Shown here one piece after another: positions 23,934-36,189 of a DNA stretch of 58,291 bases (positions are counted from its first letter, which is position 1; every line of letters starts with the position of its first letter). The notes beneath the pieces are model-generated. The model was not told where the DNA came from. It worked only from the letters and a program-made list of their open reading frames with translations, and did no database searches. This DNA is from Jaapia argillacea MUCL 33604 (lineage: Eukaryota > Basidiomycota > Agaricomycetes > Jaapiales > Jaapiaceae), in assembly GCA_000697665.1 (NCBI GenBank), contig KL197738.1, positions 382,253 to 440,543 of the forward strand. Reading direction: 5' to 3'. The position numbers and the translations under genes are program-made.

Positions 23934-24919
23934 ATGGCTACTGCATATTATTCTCAGCCCGCCGCCGCCAACTATCACACCCCTTCTGGTTCCTCCCACC
24001 ATAAGGAACGAGGCTACCGCCTTTGCGACACATGCGGGACCGTAGAGTCACCATCGACTGGTCGTTTCCGCTTATGCGGTGGATGTGTACGTTTTTGGCT
24101 ATCTTCCTTCCTCTCCGCCTAGCTAACATATTTCTATTTTACCCCATCAGATGACCACCCAGTATTGCGTGAGTAACGACTTTGTTCCCTCTCGCGAGTT
24201 CGTTCCTGATTATCCATTTAGTCCCAAGAATGCCAGAAGAGTCACTGGTCATCGCACAAAGCCATTTGCCAGCACACCGCTTCCCAGATGTCTTCCGCCA
24301 AACAATCATCAGGAGGTCACTCCGATGAGAACATCGCGAAGAATCTTCGCAAGTTCACCTCCGCCCACCAAAGCTTGCTCAGCTGGGCGGGTTTCCAAGC
24401 CCTTCAGTTGAAGCGTCTTCCCGCGAACGTTCGGCAACAGGCGTTGTTGATCGAACTCAGCCACCATAACACTTCTGATCCTCTTCGGTGGTTAGTTTTG
24501 TTTTCGACCAACGCTTCTTTTCATTACCTAATCCGTTTTTGCACAGTTTCACCCTTAAGGGTACTCATATCGTCCCTCGCACATACGTCACCAACTCCGA
24601 TCCCCTCGTCGCCGAGGATATCAAGCGACGGGAGGACCGCTGCCGACGCGCAGGAGGGATTGGCACAGTCGTCATCATCATCCAGTGCGGCCAGGTCAGC
24701 CAGGTGATGCCCGTGGAGGTCGATCCCCCCCACAAAATCACCTGGGATTCTCGGGATGACTGGGCAGATGCCCTCCGTCACTTTGTCGATTCGGGACGAA
24801 CCGATTTCAAGCCGATTTCAACGACCACTAGAGGGTATGTAGGACATGTTTTCTCACAGTATTTATATGGGATTGGTGTGCTCATCGTCGCTTTCTTCAT
24901 TAGGGTTCACTATGGATAG
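23934..24919 (+). CDS. MYND-type zinc finger protein, 247 aa
   Basis: Exons 23934-24086, 24151-24168, 24222-24490, 24547-24834 and 24904-24919 join in frame. The second exon is only 18 nt (MTTQYC). Splicing assembles a MYND finger near residues 29-70: CDTC, then CGGC, YCSQEC, and finally HWSSHKAIC, which gives the complete C/H ligand set. The rest is helical and ends near GRTDFKPISTTTRGVHYG. MYND fingers bind proline-rich peptides, so the likely role is as an adaptor; no catalytic domain is visible. All introns have GT-AG ends (GTACGT, GTGAGT, GTTAGT, GTATGT). Confidence 0.85.
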
Positions 24920-25510
24920 ATGAACAAACCTTCAATGTCGACGTCGATCGCCGATGATTCTGCGCCTGCCTGGGGTGTTGCGCTTTCCACTTCCGTCCTT
25001 TTCGGTGTGGGCTCTACCTTATCTTTATATCTGGTTCACCTTCGTCGTTTATATTCCTTTTTCTGCTTTCGTTCGCTCTCGCATGTTCCCATTTGTATAT
25101 CCCTTCGTTCTCAGCATTACTTGCATATTGACGAGCACCCATGCCTGTCATCACCAACGCCATTGTGTTTTTACCAGTCTTGTATCCATCGCATGTTTAG
25201 ATAGTCGAATCCAAGCACGACTTTCGATCAGAATCTTCGCTGTGGTTGACATTCACGGCCGGGAACTCGATACATCATTGCATGGTTACATACAGGATCG
25301 GGTACAAGATTCCGTCTGTTCCAAACCTGAAGTGCGGGGTATGCGACCACGAGTATGTGTCGGGTGGTCTCGCAACGAGGTAAACACTAATAATACAACA
25401 TGGGGACCGCAAGGAATCAGAACCGATTAGAATGAAATAGGGTTTAACAGAAGAAACGGATCTGGTGTCGCAAATGAGGCGAGGGATGCCTCGGTAGTTT
25501 ATTGTGAGCC
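24920..25510. other. Intergenic, convergent 3' regions
   Basis: Lies between the stop of the MYND gene (plus) and the stop of the DUF7918-like gene (minus). The plus-strand open frames here are hydrophobic but match nothing. Probably two 3' UTRs and spacer. Confidence 0.5.
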
Positions 25511-26624
25511 TCATGTGAGGTCGATCACCTCGCCTTGCTTGAACACGCCTTGATGACTGATAGGCTCGGCTTTCACTCTCTTTCTCGCATGCTGGGCTTG
25601 GAGCTCGTTCAGGCGTTCCTATACCATTGATGGGGACATACATTAGCTTGAGGAAGATTAAAAAAACACCAATATTCTCACTTGGAGGACCCTGATTTCC
25701 TCCGCTTCGGAACCATCTTCGCCCTCAATCTTCACCCCTTCAAGTTCAGGTTTAACTTGGTTACTTGCTGAGCGAGAACGTTTCTCTCCAGCACGGTTGG
25801 GAACGGGTACTATTTCGTTGGCCGCAACAGTTCTAGTTCATGTGAGATCCAATTCGAGGAAGTACGCAAAGACTGGACCTCACCGAGGGGTCGATACAAG
25901 AAAATGAAGGTCGCGATTGGGGTTGGATCGGAAAATTTTGGGATATGAATCGGTTGTTTCGTAGCTAACGCACCCTCTTCGAATCTACTCAAATATTTGA
26001 TTGTTGTTGGGTGCGGCACATGATGGACTCACCCGACGCAGTGCGTACCAGCTTTTTTAGAACGCTCAGATATTTTCCGCAGGGAAGGTGGTGATGGCGG
26101 ATAGTCTGCCAGGTGTGAAGAAAGTTCACATTTGTACAAAACCAGTTTGATCTCTCCGATCTTGGCCGAAGTATTCACGGAACAATCATCTTCTACATGT
26201 TGGCACAGAAATCAGAGCTCAGAAACAGACGAGTTGAACACGACGAACCTGTTAGCTCGAGCTTGGTAAAGGTGAAATAATCTTGTGAGGTTTCAGAAGT
26301 GATGATCGAATCCGTGCACGAGGGTACGACATTGCCATTCGATGGACTCCGGAGCCTTCCTCCACAGCCTAACCCGTCCAAGAAAACGAACCCTCCGACA
26401 GTGCATTCTAGAATCGGGGTCGTATTCTTCCATTTGACAGCGAGTTTCTTCTCTCGTTCAGGATGGCATACCAAGAGCGAAGGGGATATAAAACTTGCCT
26501 TGCCTGCCTCCGACGCGATCCAACAAGTTATCGTGCTCCCATCTGCTGACACATCTGGTTTATATTGTTCAAGTTCAACGCCGTCGACAGAGACCCAAGC
26601 TTGAAAATTATTGAGGAGAAGCAT
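25511..26624 (-). CDS. DUF7918-like fungal protein, 290 aa
   Basis: Exons 26624-26249, 26192-26033, 25984-25884, 25809-25682 and 25618-25511 join in frame. The N-terminus FQAWVSVDGVELEQYKPDVS followed by TCWIASEAGK is characteristic of this basidiomycete domain (cell role unknown). FLDGLGCGG and a FIFLYRPL strand follow, then a charged helical tail ending GEVIDLT, the usual C-terminus in this family. Within exon 1 a 48-nt stretch after GK could be a GC-AG intron (AAG|GCAAGT...GAG); removing it gives GK followed by KLAVKW, closer to the family, and 274 residues. The family name is from memory of the motif pattern. Confidence 0.75.
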
Positions 26625-27086
26625 CTCCAAGGATAAACTAGTAGATTCGAGTTCGCAAGACGGAACAAAGGAACAAAAGGACAAGACAAGGACTCGATGC
26701 TAATGATTATATTGAGCGAAACAGTCACAACCACGTGAGTGTGACCCAGAGCGTGACAGTATCTCATCATCAATGCTGAACTTCGCAACCACGCTGAAAA
26801 CATGCTGGACCACGTCGCCGGGGACGTGCATGCCTTTGCAGCATCTCAATCCTGCTACCTGGAACGACATGGATATTTCTCCTCGGAAACGCACGTCACC
26901 TTCTTCAAGTTGAGCGCCCGTCTCATTGTAGTTTTGGCTTCAACCGCTGAAGTCTAATCCTCCCTTCGAATATTTTAAGTGGCATCCATCTCCTGAATTT
27001 GCGTACGTACTATCCGCCTTCCTCGGCTGGATCTGGATATTGACGTGATCCAAGGCATTTAAACCCCGAAGTAGTGAACTAGCACA

Positions 27087-27326
27087 ATGCCTCGGGCTCA
27101 GGCCATTACAACGCCTCCCGGACGACTCAATTCCAACGCAGAGGAGGCATCGAGGACGGCCTCCATCATTATTACCACCATAATTCTTCTGGTGGGAATC
27201 ATATATGTAGGCGCCGTGGCCTGGTTTTACAGGCGAATCCGAAGTTATCCGAGGCCGTTGAACAAGACTTCTGGAGTTCAACTTCAGAAGTTCGCTCCAG
27301 GTCCTCTTCTCATGCTTCCCGACTGA
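27087..27326 (+). CDS. Small single-pass membrane protein, 79 aa
   Basis: A single open frame begins at an ATG in good context (cacaATGc). It encodes a short polar N-terminus, one strong hydrophobic segment (ASIIITTIILLVGIIYVGAV) and a basic stop-transfer sequence FYRRIRSYPR. Nothing else is recognisable. It may be an exon of a larger gene or part of the membrane protein downstream. An overlapping antisense frame of 131 codons is less protein-like. Confidence 0.35.
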   Translation: MPRAQAITTPPGRLNSNAEEASRTASIIITTIILLVGIIYVGAVAWFYRRIRSYPRPLNKTSGVQLQKFAPGPLLMLPD

Positions 27327-27486
27327 CTCGTGCATTCTGACGACTCTCTCCTAGCTTTTTACGCTTTGTTGACTGCATTCTCTCTCGTTGAGGTAGGCTA
27401 GGGCCCTTATAGTCGTCAACACAAAACTCAACAGCACATCGTAGATTTCTCTTTCCACATGGCTTCTCTCTCAATACCACATCAAT

Positions 27487-28006
27487 ATGAATTATCCTAG
27501 CATGGGCATCCTCACAGGCGTCCGAGTCGTACTGTATGTTCCCCCATCTCTCGGTTTCTGTCATCGTTATCAACTCGAAGATCAGATTCTCAGCTTGTTG
27601 GACTTTGGCGACTGCCACTGGCTTCATGTTCCTCTTCTTGCACCCGACTTGGTCGAAGCACCCTATCGCGTCGGTCGGATCTCAGGGTCTTTGGATCGTA
27701 ATGACTTGGGGATTCTGGGTAGCCGGAACTGGGATTCTCAATACCAACGCACCAGCTCTGTTCCAGGGCGGCACCTGCATTGGATTGGTGTATTGTGGTC
27801 AACTCCAGACATTGTTTGGTACGAGCTCACGGGCATTGTTCCTCAGAGGACGCTGGCTTACCTCTTGTGCAGCATTCTCAATCCTGCAAATGTGAGTCCT
27901 CCATCAGTGAAGTGAATTTGTGTCCTGAACTCTCAGCCAGTGTAGCGTTTATGATTGGACTGTCTGCGATTCTCTGGGTCGTGTGGAAGTCAACGCAGGT
28001 GTTGTG
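27487..28006 (+). CDS. Probable multi-pass membrane protein, MARVEL-like, splicing unresolved
   Basis: The start is MNYPSMGILTGVRVVL, followed by a GTATGT donor. An AAG acceptor then opens a long frame with FSACWTLATATGFMFLFL and LWIVMTWGFWVAGTGIL. A last hydrophobic helix (SVAFMIGLSAILWVVWK) ends at TGA 28004-28006. Spacing and hydrophobicity resemble the four-helix MARVEL-like proteins common in agaricomycetes. One or two introns between 27800 and 27945 are needed to connect the last helix, and I could not choose among several donor/acceptor pairs. Confidence 0.4.
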
Positions 28007-28273
28007 ATCCCGTTGGGTCACCACATATTCTCTCCGAGCTGCTGGTCATGATCTCGGACGATTCTGTTATACAATGCGGACTTTTACAGGTCGAATGAAT
28101 CTACTATACAAAGCGGACTTCTATATGTGATAGTACAACAAGTCGAAATGGTACAACAAGGTGAACGAGATAAGATAGTGTACGAACTCATGGGCATATC
28201 ATATTTATTAGCATAAATCATAAGTCATAAGCCATAAACTACCATGGGCGTTTACGAGCCAAAAGCAGAGTCT

Positions 28274-29918
28274 TCAGGCATCATACATCACGAGGTACGA
28301 TGGCATGATCGCTTCTTCGTTGTATACGACCGTCTCATCGTAGTTGAGACTGCCGCCGACTTCCCCAAGGATCCTTCAGATAGATGTATCGTCATCGACG
28401 CTGGTATATAAACAGTAGCCTCGGACTCACGAGTGGTATCCAAGAGGAGGAGCCTGTAGCTGTGGACAATCTTCCCATATCTTGTACCCACTTCCAACGA
28501 CGACAAGGTTCAGGAGTAGGGCCTTATATGGTGATGCTGAACCATTGGCGGAATAGTCGTTCGATCTAACCAACCGACCAGGTCAGCAAAATGGTACCAA
28601 GAACTTGAATTCCAGTGAGCTTACTTTGAAGAAACTGAACTAGTATAAAGACCTCGACCGAATCTGATAGAATGATGAGAATTGACCCGAAGAGCAAGCA
28701 CAAGACAAGATAGCTACCTTCCCCAGCTATTCTTCGCGCCAAATTTTTTCAGTAAAAAAGATGAACGAATGATACCGCAAACACCACAAGCGGATGAAGA
28801 GCACATTTGTATTCGTCCGTTATCACCAATGTTGCATTGACGTGTGGTCCCATGCCAACGTCGGCATTCATTGCCATTTTGCAAGTTTGTTTCAGCCTCG
28901 ATCTTAGCCCTACAGGCAGAGGTCAGGACGAGTTGATAAATGTGAAGGAGTTTCACAAACCGATATGTGGTGTAACGGGAAGTAATGGAGTAATGACAAA
29001 CGATTTTATATACCTTCCGGACAACTGGGATGGTGCTTCCAGGATGCTTCCAATTGTCGTTGAATTGCTGCTCGACTAGAGAACTTTCAGTCCCGGGATA
29101 AGCTAGTCGATCGGGAGAAAACTAACCCGACGTGTACTTGGGCGTTCCGGGAGGAATTTCTAGGATGATTGGACCTTGCCTCATGGCCACGGATTCGCAA
29201 TTGGGTCCGCAATAGAACGCTGATGGCGCAGCCGGACCAGAACGACAGATCAGACAAGCCATGGTTGGCTGAATCTGATTCTCCGCCAACCTAAGATGCA
29301 TTGGAAACTTGCATTTTGGAGATTGAATGAGGAAGCTTACCTCTTATGTCGCATGGTACAGTATGTACCTTGTCGCCCCGACGCATCCACGAAAACCGGC
29401 GCTTGGCAACCAGGAAGCCCGCAGATGCCATGACCTGACGATATTTATTAAATACAGGTGTCAATGAGAGAACTGAATCGACAAACCAGCGACAGGAATC
29501 TTTGGAGGGTGCATAGCGGAGTGAGCTCGGCCACAACTTCGGCTACAAAACGGATGAGCACGGCCATTTTCGATACTCCTCGGTAACACTCCGCAATGCT
29601 GGTTTCGAGATTAGTGAATGGTCGCCTCGTGCTATGGTGGGGACTTACTATGCAAAGCCCGGCATTGTTGGGTGCAGCACGTCGAGGTTGGGCTTGAGCC
29701 TGGTTGAAATTCGCAAAGGCCGGTTGTGGAGGAATGACTGACTGCCGTCTAGGAGGGTTTCGAGGAGGAACAATGGGCGCTCCCACTGCATTTGGAAAGA
29801 AGGGCACCTGGGGAACAACAGGCATCGCCCCGAATTGAGGGACAAAAGCGTTATTGTGCCCAGGAGGGAAACCAAACAAAGGACCTGGTACCACTGGAGG
29901 ACAAGGTTGAAACTGCAT
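28274..29918 (-). CDS. PARP-like protein P1 with zinc-finger array, 406 aa
   Basis: Nine exons (29918-29649, 29598-29487, 29434-29341, 29290-29127, 29075-28961, 28909-28718, 28663-28625, 28565-28431, 28373-28274) join in frame. After a Pro-rich N-terminus come three zinc motifs. The repeat finger is LCI|HC...HPFCSRSC, cut by a phase-0 intron inside its CxxC. The second is CGLPGC...YCTMRH and the third CLIC...FYCGPNC. The PARP-type ADP-ribosyltransferase domain starts with QQFNDNWKH and KVYKIV. Its H-Y-E triad is read as H in RRWHGTTR, Y in RGLYTSS and E in LNYDETVVY, and it ends MPSYLVMYDA. A Cys cluster (C-x9-C-x4-C-x2-C) lies between H and Y. Likely an ADP-ribosyl transferase acting on protein or nucleic acid; the substrate is unknown. 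Confidence 0.85.
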
Positions 29919-30700
29919 GCTGTGTCGAAGTGTCGATTTGGATCAGTTGCGAAGTGGGAAAAAACCAAAGAGGCAGAGATGAGGAGGTCGACGGTGCGTT
30001 CGAATCAGAGTGCTTTGGTTGAGGATAGTCGATCTGCTTTCTCTCCAATTTTTATGGAGGATCATTTGGCGCGACATGAGGATACCAGCGACTTCGCCGA
30101 CATCGTTGCACCGCTATCGAGGTGAGGGAATGATGAAGATCTGGTGATCGTTGCAACCGGAGCTGTCCAGAGCTTCAATTCGCGGAGACCAGTGAGAGAA
30201 GTCGCAGATAACCACGAGGAGTCAGTTGCCGAGCTGATTGACGCTGAACAATCTCGAGGTTCCTGGGAGGACACGAGGCAACTGAAATGCTGAATGAAGC
30301 TCTGATGGCGTGTTGTCCACGATCTTGAGTTTCTGAATGTAGGTCCAGCAAACGACACGTCATCCAGAGAGGCCAAGCTGTGATCGAGCTTGAAACTTGA
30401 AGGAACATTCTACGCTTGGGACCGACGCAGTGGGTGAAGATGTGTGGAGGTTGTTGCTAGGCTGGACAAAAAGCGATACCTTCCGATACCCCGATCCGGA
30501 AGGATGCGATGTTGATCTGGTGGTATGGTGAGAACTTCGGCTCCCAAGCACATAGAATGCATAGATGGTTCATTCTGATGGATAGTCTTAAATATTGTAC
30601 AACATGGGTGATATATTACAGGAGATGGTGTAGATGGTGTTGCTGGCGGGGATGCTACTTATACAGGGGGTGGTAATCCCAGCTGCAGAGATGTTGTTGA
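29919..30700. other. Intergenic between P1 and P2
   Basis: Upstream region of P1 and 3' region of P2 (both minus strand). The open frames are short and unlike known proteins. No RNA gene or repeat seen. Confidence 0.5.
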
Positions 30701-32390
30701 TTAAAGTGAGTATATCACGAGATAGGCGGGCATGACGGCGTCCTCAGTATAAACTACCAGCTCATCGAAGTTGAGATTTCCACCAGTCTCTGCAAGGACA
30801 CTTGAGCAGGAGATTGTCAGCGACGTCGACGCGGGGCGAAATCTACTCACGAGTCAAACCCCAAAGGTGGACCGTTGAGATAGGGAGCATTCTGCCACAT
30901 CTTGCGTCCTTGACCGACGACGACAAGGTTCAGAAGGAGGGCCTTATATGGTGACGGGGAATTATTTCTGGAGTAATCATCTGATCTGAACATCTGACCA
31001 GATCAGCAACGAGTAACGCGAGGACTGGACGGATGGACTGACTTGGATGCCGTCGAAGTAAAGTATAGGCCGCGACCAAATCTGACCAGACGACGAGTAA
31101 GCATCAGAGAAGCGCACGAAAAAGGACCCACCTTCCCCAATTTGTCTTGATTCCAAAAAGAAGTGCGAATAATACCGCAAAGACCACACGTCGGGGAGTG
31201 GCAGAGATTGCTCCTTCCGGGATCCCCAAGGTTGCAATATCGCGTAGTGCCATGCCACCGACGATTTTCATTCCCGCGAGGCAACCGCCTTTGGGTTTCA
31301 ATGCAAGTTCTACAACGAATATCAAGGACAAGACAGGAAGGCGAGAAAGTTGAGCGAACCGGTAGGCTTCGTAACGCTTAGTGATAAAGCTACGACAGAT
31401 GATTTTATACACGTGTCGGACGGTTGGTCTGGACTTTCCCTGATGCTTCCAAGATTGTTGTAATTGGTCCACAACTAGATTATGTGAGTGGTTGAAAGGC
31501 GAAAGGCTTATGGAGTGACTGACCTGTCTTGAAATGGTGAGTCCCCGGAGGGATTTCGAAAATCGCGGGAGCTTGCCCATCGGCACTTGTGCGGCATAGT
31601 TGGCCGCAGAAAATTCGCGTCCCGTATACGGTGTTGGAACCACAAAAGATGCAAGTCATGTTCGCCTGACTACAATGATGTTTGGATACGGAAGTCGGAT
31701 ATCGAAACAGAAGAAAGTACACACTTAAAGAACTTGAACATAGGCGCCACCTTGGCCTGCCTGATAAGAGGTTTGAATTTGAAGGCATGACAGTGAACCT
31801 GAGACTGAGAACTCACTCTTTATGCCCCCAAGTACAGTACCTACCCGGTACACCTTGCGCATCCTGGTATACTGGCATTTGACAGTGCGGAGGGCGCAAA
31901 TACGTTGCCCTGAGACTTTCATTGAGTGTACTTTTCAGCAATGGATCAACGAACCTGCAGGAGCAGTCTGGGGTATAACGGGACCTCTTTGGTATGCTCG
32001 CGCACACCTTCGGCTACAAAAATCATGCGTTCTACCGTTCTCAACTGTCTTTGCTTTTATCTTGCAATTCTGGCCATAAAGCGTCAGCGGGTAGGGATTC
32101 GCAGAAGATTCAGAACCCACGATACAAGTTCCCGGATGCAAAGCAGGAGCGCCATACGGGACTTGAACAGCAGTAACCGGGGCAGGGTTGTGGCGTTGAC
32201 CCTGGTATACCGTTCGGGGGAAAGAGCAGACCGTTGGGAGGCAGGGTCCAGAGTGGAGGAGGATAGTAGTACATCTCTCTAACGGTGGTTTGGATGACAG
32301 ATGAGCAGGCAGAAACGGAGAGAAGGGACGTAGATGTGTGTTAGAATCAAAGACGTCTTTTCTACCACTTTTATAGGTGGATGTCGACAT
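30701..32390 (-). pseudogene. PARP-like gene P2 with zinc fingers, two apparent frameshifts
   Basis: Same architecture and exon plan as P1. The repeat finger is TCI|NC with HDFCSRRC; then come YCTWGHK and CIFC...FCGQLC. The 115-nt exon reads QLQQSWKH, followed by RRWHGTTRYC, the 39-nt exon FGRGLYFTSTASK and the last exon LNFDELVVY...MPAYLVIYSL. Two lesions break the frame. One nucleotide is missing near 31884-31892, between ICAL and CQMPV. The exon carrying the catalytic His is 178 nt where P1 has 192, because 14 nt are missing near 31153-31160. No alternative splice site that I tried restores the frame. The H, Y and E codons themselves survive, so decay seems recent. A sequencing error at both sites cannot be excluded. 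The start MSTSTYKS is a guess. Confidence 0.7.
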
Positions 32391-33613
32391 AACACGAGGA
32401 TCGGAGCCGAGTGCATTGTTCAGGCCTGATAGAGGTGATGAACAATTGAAAGCTGTGTTGGGAAGATGCTTTGGATTGAGATCAACGAGAGAAGGAGATG
32501 ATTTGAGGAGGTGGCGAGGTGACAATGATTGAGGATCGAATTCCTCGGAATCCTGATGGATGTTTGACGGCTCGAGCCGAAACATCCGGACACAGAAAGT
32601 TGAGGGCAATGTCAATTGCAAGGACTCCGTAAATTCGTGAACAGCTCGACTGCCAGAGATACTTAAGGGGAGCATAAACACGCCCAGGAATTGGAGCCAT
32701 GGTTTCGGGACTTGAAGCAGGAGTTGGCGTGGCGTGTTCAAGACCTAATCCGAGCCCAAGGGCCGTCCAGAAAAACAAGGTCGCGATGTCGACCTGTTAA
32801 AAACCTCAGCTTCAAGTCGGTCACCACACGAGCACAGGGAAAAAGAGGGAAAAAGACATGGCTGTGGTGATCCAGATTCCACCCAAAGTGCGAAAGATTG
32901 ATTATCCAGTTCCTTTGACAAAGCGTCGCACTCCACTGTAAAGCAAGGCCTGCCATTTGGCATCCTAGTCTTTATTCTGTGGGATCGCTGTGGAATGCTC
33001 AGAAACTAGCGAACGGGGGTCTGCGACTCTGCCAGGGGAAAGACCTGGGAAGACCGTGAACTTGGAGCTGTGGCGTAACTTTGTAGTTGTTTGGTTTCAT
33101 TCGGACTTGCACCTCGTCCTGCTGTCTTTTATCTATCGCAATCTGCTGTTATCTATCAGACTAGCACTGTAGCTAGTTGTATCTGCTTCGGCCGAATAGG
33201 ACAGGTTGCTGGTTGTGTTCCGCAAGATCGCCATCCAATCAGTATATTCGTGCCTTTGCGTCCTTACCACGGTCAGCGGGCAAATGCCGAGACATGAGGG
33301 GGATAAAGCTCGAATGATCAACGTTGTCAACGACCAACCCCGCCCAACGGAATCAATCTTCGCGATGGTGTTAGCCTCCCGATATCACCGGCTCTCCGTC
33401 GACCAGGCTCCCTTCGCTCGATAACTCATACCTCTGCTTAGCCTCAGGGACCCACTCTGAAGTCATCCGACATGCAAATATGGCGAGGCTGGACATTATC
33501 GATATCCAGCATGCCCAGCATCGTGGCCGATCGAGTTCTTAAACTTGCGCGCCACTCGAAGTCTGTTAGAAGAAACCCTCACGGCACATACGTTACCAGC
33601 GCTTTCTACCACC
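32391..33613. promoter_or_regulatory. Divergent spacer between PARP P2 and NADAR N1
   Basis: The 1.2 kb between two divergent genes holds both upstream regions. An upstream minus-strand frame continues from P2 to 32741 and could include more N-terminal coding sequence. No defined promoter motif was recognised. Confidence 0.35.
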
Positions 33614-34562
33614 ATGGTCTTCCAACCCGCACATCCAGAGAAGTTGTTTGGACGTCGACAGACATACTCTACACCGGTGCATTCAAGTTGGGCCCCCATA
33701 GTCGCAACCCCTTATGTGCCACCGTTGATCCAGTGCGCCGTCACTCCGATCCAACCAGGGTACTGCCCTATCACTCCTATCACTCCTTATACCCCAGTCG
33801 TTCCGCAAACTTCTGATGGGTGGTATACACCAAAAGTACCTTACCCACACTTGGGTACGCAGGGACCCCCGATTCCACCGCCACCCGAATGGCCTGTCCC
33901 AACAGTCGTGCCACCTGGTCCACGTAACGGACCTCGAGCCAGCCGCAACGTGCGGAGAATATACTTTTATCACAAGCATCAACCTTACTATGGGTTCACA
34001 AACTTCTCTCCGCACCCCATTTTCTGCAACGGAAAGCGGTATCCGACCAGTGAACATTTCTTCCAATCACAGAAGGTATGTGTGGCACTTCGACACGGTA
34101 TCTCGACATTTACACTCTCCTTAGTTCCTGCCTTATCGACCTGATATCGCGGAGTATATTCGTACTTGCTCTGAACGTCCCAGAGAAGCTCTCAAGGAAG
34201 CTCGCAAATATCAACAAGATATTCGTTCAGACTGGCATCATGTTAACATAGGCATTGTGAGACACCTATAGATCCCGTCTAACCTCGATTACTGATGAAA
34301 TATCATACGGGAAGATGATGAGCGCGTTGCGTCTCAAATTCGATCAACACCCAGATTTGCAGCGAGAATTGCTCAGCACCCGGAACGCCGAGCTCATCGA
34401 GGTGAGACTCCCTTTTCTGTCAATTGTTCAGAATGCTCGACTGGTGCGCCCCTCTAGAATTCCGACGTGGATGAGTTCTGGGGTTGCGGCAAAAACGGAG
34501 ACGGACGCAACGAACTGGGAAAACTTCTCGTGAAACTACGATCGGAAATCAGAGGATATTAG
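33614..34562 (+). CDS. NADAR/YbiA-like protein N1, 261 aa
   Basis: Exons 33614-34075, 34125-34256, 34315-34401 and 34458-34562 join in frame. A Pro-rich disordered N-terminus starts MVFQPAHPEKLF. The C-terminal half is a full NADAR domain (formerly DUF1768; YbiA fold): RIYFYHKHQPYYGFTNFSPH, KRYPTSEHFFQSQK, PDIAEYIRTC, RSDWHHVNI, LRLKFDQHPDLQ, LLSTRNAELIE and the DEFWGCG...GRNELG box. Family members are N-glycosidases. Bacterial and plant forms act on riboflavin pathway intermediates, and others remove ADP-ribose from guanine. Here the neighbours are PARP-like genes, so ADP-ribose removal is the attractive reading, by context only. Confidence 0.88.
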
Positions 34563-35121
34563 CCATTCATTTTGTTGTTAGCAAGGTCGATTCCTTTGAC
34601 CACATTCTCCTCCGTCCTTTCGTCTTCTATGATTTATGTATGCCAAACTCGCCACACCGCGGTTACCCTTCCCTTTGTTTGATTGTGCATGTCTTGAGCT
34701 TGATTGAGATCAATAACTGCACCCATTGCTCGAGGTGAACAACTTTGGAACAATCAGATGGCGAAGCGTTGTGGTCGATGGATGGAAATAAGGTTTAGCC
34801 TTTTGGCCGTGTGGCGGCGCATCACCTCGCTCATCCCAGCTGGACAACGACTCAGCTTACAAGGATCGCTGCTTGTCTTCTACTTCTACTTGATCTTGTC
34901 TTCCCTCGCCGCCACATCAAAAAGGACACTAGGACAGATTTGAACACATGTAGAATCTCCCGATACTATGGTGACAATGACGATCGCCCGACAGGCTAAT
35001 CCACTGCCATCGTGTTAACAGAGCATGATCGGCATGATCGCGTTCTTCCCGTTTGCGCCTGCTATTGTCGCAGCCATTGAAAAGCGCATACCTCAAGATT
35101 GAGGTGTTCGTCACTCCCATC

Positions 35122-36189
35122 ATGTTTTTTCCTGCCCACCCAGAAAAGTTACGACCCTGTGGGCCGCCCATCGGTCCTACCATGGCGACTCCCTTCCTTA
35201 CACCCAACATGCTCACTGCATCGACGCCACACCAGCGGTATCCTCTTGTCCCGTACTCCCCGTATGCTGCCTTTGGGATGCCAGCACAAAGCTCTCCATG
35301 GGCTGGATATGATCAAACCCAGAATATGTCGCCCCCGGCAGAGCAGCAAACGTCGTCAGGGGATCGATGGACGAGTAGGTGGGGGGGTGCCTCCTTCCAA
35401 TCGGCACCGCCACCTCAAGTACCACCTCCATTATATCCTCAACAGTCTCCCACATACTCTCATCCGTCTCCCTCCTATGGGCCAACGCCAAGCATCCCCA
35501 ATCTCGGAACGACACCGTATCCAACACCAGCTCCGCCATTAGTTCCCTCTACGAGCCATGGTTTTTCCCAAGGGAACGTTGGCGGGCACACAATTCATTT
35601 TTACGATAGGGGCAAGCCATATTATGAATTTACGAACTTTTCGCCACACGCCGTCAATTATGGTGGCAAGAATTACCCCACAAGTGAACATCTATTCCAA
35701 GCCTTCAAGGTGTGTCTCATAGACTGGCCTTTCGTTTTCTTCCGCTGAATCGGAGGTATAGTTCATGGACACTCGTCCCGATATCGCTGAGAATATCAGG
35801 AGATGTCGGGGACCAAGGGAAGCGCTGAAGGTTGCCACTGATAACAGACCCCATCAGCGCCATGATTGGCAAAGTGTCAATATCAGAACTGTGCGTCCAA
35901 TACTTATCTGATTTTGTTTAGCTTTGAAACGATATCCGCCTTCCAAGATGGACTTGGTTCTATACCACAAATTTACACAACATCCAAGCCTGAAGGCTTC
36001 CCTCCTTGGCACTGGAAGTGCCCAACTAATCGAGGTAAGCCATCCCTCCAACCCCGGTCCTTTGGATTCACCTCCTTTTAGGATTCGCCCCATGACAATT
36101 TCTGGGGATGTGGTCCTCCTCCACGAACAGGCCGAAATGAGCTAGGGATAGCACTTATGAGGCTTAGAGACCATTTACGAACATCTTGA
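35122..36189 (+). CDS. NADAR/YbiA-like protein N2, 303 aa
   Basis: Exons 35122-35709, 35762-35890, 35948-36034 and 36082-36189 join in frame with the same three intron positions as N1. The N-terminus MFFPAHPEKLRP resembles N1, supporting a tandem duplication, and is followed by a long Pro/Ser/Tyr-rich tract. The NADAR domain shows IHFYDRGKPYYEFTNFSPH, KNYPTSEHLFQAFK, RPDIAENIRRC, VLYHKFTQHPSL, AQLIE and NFWGCGPP...GRNELG. It is the most diverged copy: exon 2 is 129 nt instead of 132, and the usual A-x2-EAR segment reads ALKVATDN. It converges with P3, with only 297 bp between stops. Confidence 0.85.

Noticed and set aside
27816-27843. 28-bp intron in the MARVEL-like gene
   Set aside because: It joins attractive frames but is too short to be spliced by normal fungal machinery; the splicing is left unresolved.
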